Origin: Candidatus Obscuribacter sp.
GTDB lineage: Bacteria; Cyanobacteriota; Vampirovibrionia; Obscuribacterales; Obscuribacteraceae
Reading direction: 5' to 3'
DNA: 49,922 nt
Assembly (NCBI GenBank): GCA_021772095.1
Contig: JADYXR010000046.1
Span: 1 to 49,922, forward strand
A program made the position numbers and the translations under genes. Numbering within the stretch: position 1 is the first letter of the stretch; the number at the start of each line of letters is the position of its first letter. The notes under the pieces were generated by a model. That model ran no database searches. It worked only from the letters and a program-made list of their open reading frames with translations, and was not told the DNA's origin. Below are positions 44,119-49,922 of this stretch, piece by piece.

Positions 44119-45243
44119 ATGGTTAAAGAGATGGAGCGTCAAGCAGAGAAAACTGCCGTGGAAGAAATCGCAATTGACGGTTTCGATCACGTCGAGTTTT
44201 TTGTCGGCAATGCGCTACAAGCTTGTTACTACTATCATCACGGATTCGGTTTCGACATCGTCGGCTTCCGCGGACTGGAAACAGGACGACGTGACAAAGT
44301 TTCCTACGTGCTTCAACAAGGCGGAGTGCGGCTGGTTATAACCGGTGCGCTGAATGCCGATGACGAAGTCGCACAGCACGTTCACAAACACGGCGATGGT
44401 GTTAAATCAATCGCGCTTCGTGTTCGTGACGCTAAGAAGTGCTACGAGACTGCCATCGCCCGTGGTGCTAAGAGTTTTGCAGAACCGCTCACCGAGAGCG
44501 ATGAATACGGAACCATGACGACTGCCGCGGTGCACACTTATGGCGACACCATTCACACGTTTATCGAGCGTCAAAATTACAAAGGTAATTTTGCTCCCGG
44601 TTTTAAACCGATTGAAGGCAAAGTCGATGGTGGCGTCGGTCTGGCAGCGATCGATCATTGCGTCGGCAACGTCGAAGTCGAGCGCATGGATTACTGGGTT
44701 GATTTCTACAAAGATGTTTTTGGTTTCTACGTCTATCAATACTTCGATGCCAACGATATCTCGACCAAGTATTCTTCACTGGTATCGAAGGTGATGTCGA
44801 ACAAAACAGGCTCAGTGAAGTTGCCTATCAACGAGCCTGCAATCGGCGTTCGCAAATCGCAGATTCAAGAGTATCTCGATTATTATCTCGCTCCTGGCGT
44901 TCAACATATCGCGATTGCGACAAGAGACATCATTGGAACAGTTGCGGCATTGCATGCGCGTGGTATCGAGTTTCTCAAAGTGCCTCGCTCGTATTATGAT
45001 TCGCTTCCTGAGCGCGTTGGCGAGATTGACGAAGACATCGAAGAGCTTGCAAAATTGGGTATTCTGGTTGATCGTGAATCTGATGGTTATCTGCTTCAGA
45101 TCTTCACGAAACCGGTAGAAGATAGACCGACTTTGTTCTTCGAAGTGATTCAAAGAAAAGGCGCGAAGGGCTTCGGCAAAGGCAACTTCAAAGCACTCTT
45201 CGAATCGATTGAGAGAGAACAAGAGAGCCGCGGTAATCTTTAA
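44119..45243 (+). CDS. hpd: 4-hydroxyphenylpyruvate dioxygenase
   Basis: 374 residues, normal HPPD size. It converts 4-hydroxyphenylpyruvate, O2 to homogentisate and CO2. Two vicinal-oxygen-chelate halves are seen. The iron ligands are H180 (A-I-D-H-C-V-G-N), H263 (G-V-Q-H-I-A-I-A-T) and E342 (F-F-E-V-I-Q-R-K-G-A). The C-terminal gating helix motif G-F-G-K-G-N-F-K-A-L-F-E-S-I-E is intact. ATG 44119 has GGGGGAGA seven bases upstream. No homogentisate 1,2-dioxygenase or tocopherol/plastoquinone gene is adjacent, so the fate of homogentisate (tyrosine breakdown or a quinone/pigment) is open. It implies aerobic or microaerobic metabolism. Confidence 0.95.
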   Translation: MVKEMERQAEKTAVEEIAIDGFDHVEFFVGNALQACYYYHHGFGFDIVGFRGLETGRRDKVSYVLQQGGVRLVITGALNADDEVAQHVHKHGDGVKSIALRVRDAKKCYETAIARGAKSFAEPLTESDEYGTMTTAAVHTYGDTIHTFIERQNYKGNFAPGFKPIEGKVDGGVGLAAIDHCVGNVEVERMDYWVDFYKDVFGFYVYQYFDANDISTKYSSLVSKVMSNKTGSVKLPINEPAIGVRKSQIQEYLDYYLAPGVQHIAIATRDIIGTVAALHARGIEFLKVPRSYYDSLPERVGEIDEDIEELAKLGILVDRESDGYLLQIFTKPVEDRPTLFFEVIQRKGAKGFGKGNFKALFESIEREQESRGNL

Positions 45244-45359
45244 GCGCGCGGAAGTCGTTTCATTCTGAAGAATATTTGTGGATCGTGGAGTGCGAAATGT
45301 TTTGTCGCGCGCAGAACCGTTGCCGCGTGCAAAATGAAAACGCTGGTTTTTGAAGCGTA

Positions 45360-47678
45360 TCATTCAGTCAGAAGTTTCTGCATATCGCGTGCTTTCATTC
45401 TGGTGCCGATCGCGTAGAAGTATTTTCCTTGGCGCCACTGGATGTCGGCGTATTGCATTAGCGCGGCGACAGTCAGTTCCTGTGCCGGTCCCGGAAGTTT
45501 CTTCAAACGAGGAATTGCCGCTTTGTATGCTTTTTCTGCGGCCTCGAGTTTATCCAGTTTGAACAAACACAAGGCGCGGTAGTAATCGACGAGCGCGCTG
45601 CGTGCCTCGCTGCGATTGTTGCTCGCGAAGTACGAGCCGTCTTGTATAAGGTGTTTGTATGCGGCGGATGAATTCTCGTATTGCCTGATTGCATCGAGCC
45701 AGAGCTTTCTCATTCTGTAGCACTCGGCCAGTCTAGCTGCCGTGATGGCGTAGTCGGGATTATCAAATCGAGTGCTGTCGTCACTGCTTCGCAGCGCCCG
45801 TTGGAACTCAGGCGCGGCCTCCGAGTAGCGCTCTTGTGCATAGAGTGAGGTCGCGTGTTTCAATCGCAGCTCGTTGCTGTGAACACGTTTTTCTTCGTAA
45901 CTCATGCGAACGTCGACGAGCAGTTCAGCGTAAATTTTCTCAGCTTCTTTGTAGAGTCCAATCTTGAAGAGGCAGTCAGCAAGCTTCTCTGAAGTTATTT
46001 TCGCGGGCGCGGATTTTTTGCCATCGTTCTTAATTATCAAATCCAACAAGACGCGATACCGGTTCGCCGCTTCTTTGAAATGTCCGGAGTTAGCGTATCC
46101 AGCTGCCATCTCTTGAATCGTGCGCGTATATTCATCGTAAGCTTGTGAGTTTGGATTTTCCAGCAGCATCCGTTCCTGATGTATGAGATCGCGCATGAAC
46201 AGTGGCTCTTGAGGTAAGCGGGCTGATGGTGGTGGTGCGGGCTCCGGCATGAAAATTTTATTGGCCGCGGAAACTGACGGCACGCTAATTTCTAAATATG
46301 AACTCAATAACTTCGAGGACACCATTAAGAGCATCAGGGTTACTATGCCAGCGAACAAAAGCATTTTCTTTTCGCGTTTTTTGAATGGTCGAATTTTGAA
46401 TTTGACCATTTGCCAGCGATCTTGCAGATGCTTCAATAAGAGTACAGTGACATTTTGCTGGAAGCTTCTAAGAGCCGCTCCTAGTGCCTCGGCAGAAGGG
46501 TATCTGTCGTTTGGACCTTTTGCCAGCGCTTTGAAAATCATCAACTCGAGTTGGTGAGGGATGTCTAGATTCGGATCGATAGAACGAAAACCCGGTGGCG
46601 GATCGTTCATCTGTTTCAGTAACGTGTCCATGATGTTGTCGCCAACTAGCGGAGGTCGACCGGCCAATATTTCGTACATCAAGCAGCCCATGGAATAAAC
46701 ATCGGCGCGTGCGTCAACGCGCATGCCCTGGCATTGTTCGGGGCTCATATAATTGGGGCTGCCGAACACTTCGCCGGTCTGGGTCAGTCCCATTGACTCA
46801 GCACCTTCTGCCGGCAATACTTTTGCAATTCCGAAATCGAGCAGTCTGACAAAATCGACGCCATTGCCAGTGGTGCTAATCATCACATTGCTGGGTTTCA
46901 AGTCGCGGTGCAAAACGCCCTTGCCATGCGCATGGGAGAGGGCATCGCAAATTTGTATGAATATCGGGACGGCTCTGTCGATGGACAGACGCTTTTCGTC
47001 TTTCAGAAGATCGGATAGTGATTGACCGTCGAGAAGTTCCATCACTAGATATGGACGACCGTCGGCAGTTATACCGAAGTCATGGGTGACGATCAAGTTT
47101 GGATGTGACAAACTGCTCGCTGCCTGTGCTTCGACCTGAAATCGTTGAAGGCTCAGTGTGTTCGTCATCAAGTGTGGCAAGAGTATTTTGACGGCCAAGA
47201 ACTTGTTTAACTTCACGTCCTTGGATTTGTACACTGCGCTCATGCCGCCCTGTCCGATCAGTTCGAGCAGAACATATCTGTCAGAAAGCGTGTGACCTAC
47301 AAGGTCCTCGGGAGCGCCGTCGTGTCGAATTGACGATAGCTGGCGTCGAACGGTTGGGTCGAATCCGCCGGTGTTGTGATTCTGGTCGGACGAAACGGAT
47401 GTAGGCGAAGCAGAAGACGGCGAAACAGAAGGAGAATCGGGCAGCGACGAAACCGATGCGGACTGATGCTGGGACGGCCGTCTGAACCTCAGATCATTCG
47501 GCGGCGGAAGGGGATCTTCGGGCGCGAAAGAAATCACGTCGCCCTTTTTTTCGTCTCCGCTCTTCTTGTCGGCAATGGCACCGTCGACGGTGCAGGCACG
47601 TTGGGCTAGTCCCGCGCTGTGCGTTTCACCGCAATCGGGACAAAGCTTTTGATCGTTGTGATCCACGTCGTTAGCCAT
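45360..47678 (-). CDS. Membrane Ser/Thr protein kinase with extracytoplasmic TPRs
   Basis: 772 residues. A short zinc-ribbon-like C-P-D-C near residue 13 opens a Ser/Pro-rich linker. The kinase domain (~133-410) is complete: glycine loop G-Q-G-G-M-S-A-V-Y, K164, H-R-D-L-K-P-S-N at 257-264, D-F-G at 281-283, S-P-E-Q activation end. A transmembrane helix (~438-458, MLLFAGIVTLMLLMV) leads to TPRs (~515-765). Hanks-type (PknB/Spk-like) kinases with sensor domains outside are common in cyanobacteria. Target proteins unknown. Convergent with hpd, with ~115 bp between and no clear terminator. Confidence 0.93.
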   Translation of the reverse strand: MANDVDHNDQKLCPDCGETHSAGLAQRACTVDGAIADKKSGDEKKGDVISFAPEDPLPPPNDLRFRRPSQHQSASVSSLPDSPSVSPSSASPTSVSSDQNHNTGGFDPTVRRQLSSIRHDGAPEDLVGHTLSDRYVLLELIGQGGMSAVYKSKDVKLNKFLAVKILLPHLMTNTLSLQRFQVEAQAASSLSHPNLIVTHDFGITADGRPYLVMELLDGQSLSDLLKDEKRLSIDRAVPIFIQICDALSHAHGKGVLHRDLKPSNVMISTTGNGVDFVRLLDFGIAKVLPAEGAESMGLTQTGEVFGSPNYMSPEQCQGMRVDARADVYSMGCLMYEILAGRPPLVGDNIMDTLLKQMNDPPPGFRSIDPNLDIPHQLELMIFKALAKGPNDRYPSAEALGAALRSFQQNVTVLLLKHLQDRWQMVKFKIRPFKKREKKMLLFAGIVTLMLLMVSSKLLSSYLEISVPSVSAANKIFMPEPAPPPSARLPQEPLFMRDLIHQERMLLENPNSQAYDEYTRTIQEMAAGYANSGHFKEAANRYRVLLDLIIKNDGKKSAPAKITSEKLADCLFKIGLYKEAEKIYAELLVDVRMSYEEKRVHSNELRLKHATSLYAQERYSEAAPEFQRALRSSDDSTRFDNPDYAITAARLAECYRMRKLWLDAIRQYENSSAAYKHLIQDGSYFASNNRSEARSALVDYYRALCLFKLDKLEAAEKAYKAAIPRLKKLPGPAQELTVAALMQYADIQWRQGKYFYAIGTRMKARDMQKLLTE

Positions 47679-47774
47679 GCAGGGTTTAACCTGTCTCTCA
47701 ATTAGATATAATGGCGATTCCTACTCTTATTTATTTATACCCAAGACCGTCATTCCTTTTGCAGGCAGAGCCAA

Positions 47775-48590
47775 TTGAATAGACATCATCACAACGGTAA
47801 AACGATTGCCCGACAAGCCGATTCAGCATTTTCCTCAAGCCGCGATCGAGAATCTGTTGGGGGGGAATCTCTCGAAATAAATGAGCGGAGCCCTCGTTTC
47901 ACGCCCTCTCGGTTTCATTTATCCGACGTGCCGGCATTTCTTTTTTTGATGTGTTTGCTAACAACTTCTTTGCCGGTTGATGCAAAAGGTGCCACCAGAG
48001 CGGCGGCTAAAAAAGAAACCACCTGGACGTTAGATCAAATTTCCGACGAAGCCGGGCGCGGCCAGCTTGTTGTAAACCAGCGCGGTGTGCGGATTAAGAT
48101 GAAGTCACTGACTGCTATTGTTACCAGTCCTAAATTCGACGCCATCATATTTGATACCAGCACTAAAAAGTTTATCGAGCTGCCATATAAAAAATGGTCT
48201 GAAAAATACAAAGACAAAAATCCTTTGAACATTACAGAATCCGGACACAGTGAGAAGATCGCCGGTCTCAATACTAAAGGCTTTAATGTACCTAGCAAAA
48301 AAGTCGCCAAGGAAGTTTGGTTTACCAAAGATATTCCGGTCTCGGAAGAAATGTGCCGGTTTATTTCCACAACGATGCATTTGCCGGGTGGCCATGGAAT
48401 GCCTGTTCGTATGGAAGTAACAAGAGGACGTGGAAAGGAACGTTTGTTCGACACGCTCAAATATTCCAAATCAGACAAAGCGGATCCGAAACTTTTCGAT
48501 AAGCCTGTTGGATTTAAACGAGTAGACAGCGAATATCAACTCTTCGTCAAGGAAGACACCGTCAAGGACATGGGCGGGTTCCTTCAGTGA
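47775..48590 (+). CDS. Secreted protein, DUF4412-like
   Basis: 271 residues. A long polar N terminus (~50 residues) precedes a hydrophobic stretch (VPAFLFLMCLLTTSLPVDA, ~52-70) like a signal peptide, so the true start may be later than the TTG at 47775; I could not find a better one with a ribosome binding site. The mature part has the beta-rich pattern of DUF4412-like proteins (TSPKFDAIIFDTSTKKFIELPYKKW, then E-V-W-F-T-K-D-I-P and a final strand), a LolA-like fold family. Function unknown. Divergent from the kinase gene, ends about 90 bp before a long inverted repeat. Confidence 0.68.
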   Translation: MNRHHHNGKTIARQADSAFSSSRDRESVGGESLEINERSPRFTPSRFHLSDVPAFLFLMCLLTTSLPVDAKGATRAAAKKETTWTLDQISDEAGRGQLVVNQRGVRIKMKSLTAIVTSPKFDAIIFDTSTKKFIELPYKKWSEKYKDKNPLNITESGHSEKIAGLNTKGFNVPSKKVAKEVWFTKDIPVSEEMCRFISTTMHLPGGHGMPVRMEVTRGRGKERLFDTLKYSKSDKADPKLFDKPVGFKRVDSEYQLFVKEDTVKDMGGFLQ

Positions 48591-48682
48591 GTTGAATCTG
48601 TCGCGGTGTTTGATCGTTTGTCTTGCACTCCTCCTACTACAGATGTCGAACCAAAATTTCTAACCCAAAATGCCCAAAAGTA

Positions 48683-48741
48683 GAAATGTGCCTGTGGACC
48701 ACATTAAATGGGCGATTAATGTGGCCCACAGGCACATTTTC
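48683..48741. repeat. Long inverted repeat between convergent genes
   Basis: Arms 48683-48707 and 48716-48741 are inverted copies of ~25 bp, differing by one base and one extra T, with an 8-nt loop. The stem would have about 24 pairs. Flanking T/A runs are short on both sides. It could be a bidirectional terminator for the secreted-protein gene and the rhomboid gene, or a small palindromic repeat element. Confidence 0.8.
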
Positions 48742-48773
48742 AAATTCCTTCTCAATCAGAATTCGTGAGTGAT

Positions 48774-49922
48774 CTAGATCTTGTTCAAACGTGCCACCAG
48801 GTCCGGAAAAGACTTCGGCTCCCACGGATCAGGTTCGTATTTCAATTCCTTAGCGGCCTTCAAATCGTTGTCGCACTCCTCATCTTCGCCCTTCTGCAAG
48901 TTCGCTCCGGCACGGTGAAAATAGGCAGCGCCTTCTTTTGGATTGAGACTGAGCGCTCGGTCAAAATCCTTGATGGCGGCATCGTAATTTTTTTGCAGCA
49001 AGTAAACAGTGCCGCGAGTATCGAGCGCGCTGGTTTGTTTGTCATTTTTTGCCAGCGCTTTGTTCACGTTTATAAGCGCTTCATCCAGATCGCCCATGGC
49101 TGCTTGCGCCCATGCCATGTCGTTACTGATACCGCCATTATCCGGTTCTTGTTCAGCAGCTTCTTTGTACAAAGCAATCGCTTCCGGATATTTTCCGAGG
49201 CGTTGCATGATCAAGGCTTTGGTGGCAAGCAGCGGCGTTTTCTTTTCCGCCAGAGTTTCGTTAACGCTGATGGTAGCTAGAGCTTCGTCGTACCGTTTCA
49301 GTTGAATTAAAGCTCCTGTTTTGCCTTTCAGAGCAGCGGATTTTTCTTTTTTATACTTTTCGTCATCGCCTAAAGCCGTTATTGCAGTTTCAAAATCTTG
49401 AAGTGCGACATCATATTTTTTGTCAGCCAGAGCCGCTTCGCCGTGCACATACAACGGCTGGCTCTTGAGACGCGGGTCGTCGCGGTACTGATTGAAGATT
49501 AGAAAAAATGCAAGCAGCGGTCCTAATGTCACAGCGGCGATGCCGCCGATTACGGCTGGACGGAAATCTTTGCGCTGGTTCGCGATGAATGCAAAACCTA
49601 AAATTAGACCCGCGAACAGTCCGCCGAAATGCGCTGAGTTATCGATGCCTGGTATGAAATATCCAGGAAGAATTACGACGACCAGCATAATGGCAAGAAC
49701 CATCAAGCGGCGTTTCATCGATCCTAAAACTTCGTCGAATGGCACGCCGCCGACATTTGAAAACGCGGCGCCGAAGATTCCAAAGATTGCGCCGGATGCG
49801 CCGACGCTCACATTCCATGGTTGAAACGCGACGCTCACTAATGATCCGACAATGCCAGAAATCAGATAAACCCAGAGGTATCGCCAGGTGCCGAGTGTGC
49901 GTTCCATCTCGCTGCCGACGTA
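48774..49922 (-). CDS. Rhomboid protease-TPR fusion, N terminus beyond window
   Basis: About 382 residues are visible, entering from the right edge (Y-V-G-S-E-M-E-R-T-L-G-T-W-R). The membrane part shows the rhomboid active site: catalytic Ser in V-G-A-S-G-A-I-F-G and catalytic His in S-A-H-F-G-G-L-F-A-G. An ATG at 49907 is internal to the fold (family members have more sequence before R-x-L-G-T-W), so I treat the gene as truncated by the window. After the last helix, a soluble tail (~150-375) carries five TPRs (ALQDFETAITALG, AIALYKEAAEQEP, AIKDFDRALSLNPKEG). The fusion suggests substrate capture by the TPRs. It ends 33 bp from the long inverted repeat. Confidence 0.9.
   Translation of the reverse strand, partial: YVGSEMERTLGTWRYLWVYLISGIVGSLVSVAFQPWNVSVGASGAIFGIFGAAFSNVGGVPFDEVLGSMKRRLMVLAIMLVVVILPGYFIPGIDNSAHFGGLFAGLILGFAFIANQRKDFRPAVIGGIAAVTLGPLLAFFLIFNQYRDDPRLKSQPLYVHGEAALADKKYDVALQDFETAITALGDDEKYKKEKSAALKGKTGALIQLKRYDEALATISVNETLAEKKTPLLATKALIMQRLGKYPEAIALYKEAAEQEPDNGGISNDMAWAQAAMGDLDEALINVNKALAKNDKQTSALDTRGTVYLLQKNYDAAIKDFDRALSLNPKEGAAYFHRAGANLQKGEDEECDNDLKAAKELKYEPDPWEPKSFPDLVARLNKI

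Overview
The window is a gene-dense, roughly 50% GC stretch of bacterial chromosome with about 38 protein genes on both strands. I see no rRNA, convincing tRNA, insertion sequence, phage gene or CRISPR array. The mix of genes suggests a non-photosynthetic relative of Cyanobacteria of the Melainabacteria/Vampirovibrionia (Obscuribacterales-like) type: many secreted or membrane-linked TPR proteins, a Ser/Thr kinase fused to TPRs, an MGDG-synthase-family glycosyltransferase, an archaeal-type aspartyl-tRNA synthetase and HPPD. This placement is inference from gene content, not from a marker alignment.

Layout. 1-5.4 kb: a large secreted-type unknown, then an SGNH-like protein next to an MBOAT O-acyltransferase (probable envelope polymer acylation pair). 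5.5-10.2 kb: a small thioredoxin-like protein, a secreted dual-specificity-type phosphatase, aspS with an elaborate leader, and a secreted alpha/beta hydrolase. 10.3-18.7 kb: an MGDG-synthase-like glycosyltransferase, a second alpha/beta hydrolase, a TPR protein, a YqeG-type HAD phosphatase, uppS, a Spy-like periplasmic protein coupled to an amine oxidase, and a roadblock protein. 18.8-27.6 kb: an OB-like secreted protein, mutS overlapping an 877-residue TPR protein, a membrane protein and a kinesin-light-chain-like TPR protein. 27.9-31.4 kb: xthA, ald and a thiolase. 31.4-37.1 kb: two small unknowns, then a KdpD/KdpE-like two-component system directly upstream of an APC-superfamily permease. 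37.2-41.8 kb: tdk, an aspartase/fumarase-superfamily protein with degraded active-site motifs, and a Pro/Gln-rich TPR protein. 41.9-49.9 kb: a cysteine-rich protein paired with a TusA-like protein, two small TPR proteins, hpd, a kinase-TPR fusion, a secreted unknown, and a rhomboid-TPR fusion cut by the right edge.

The most interesting item is the aspS leader (8391-8640, minus strand). It reads as a complete translation-controlled attenuator: a promoter, a 26-codon leader ORF holding a run of Asn and Asp codons, a 10-bp antiterminator that overlaps the terminator stem, a 9-bp terminator stem with eight U, then the aspS ribosome binding site. The AspRS has His where discriminating archaeal-type enzymes have Trp, which fits an enzyme charging both tRNA-Asp and tRNA-Asn, and so fits a leader sensing both. 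The second item is an 11-bp-phased TTGA-type direct-repeat array between the KdpE-like gene and the permease. The third is the fumarase/aspartase-like protein whose signature loop is lost.
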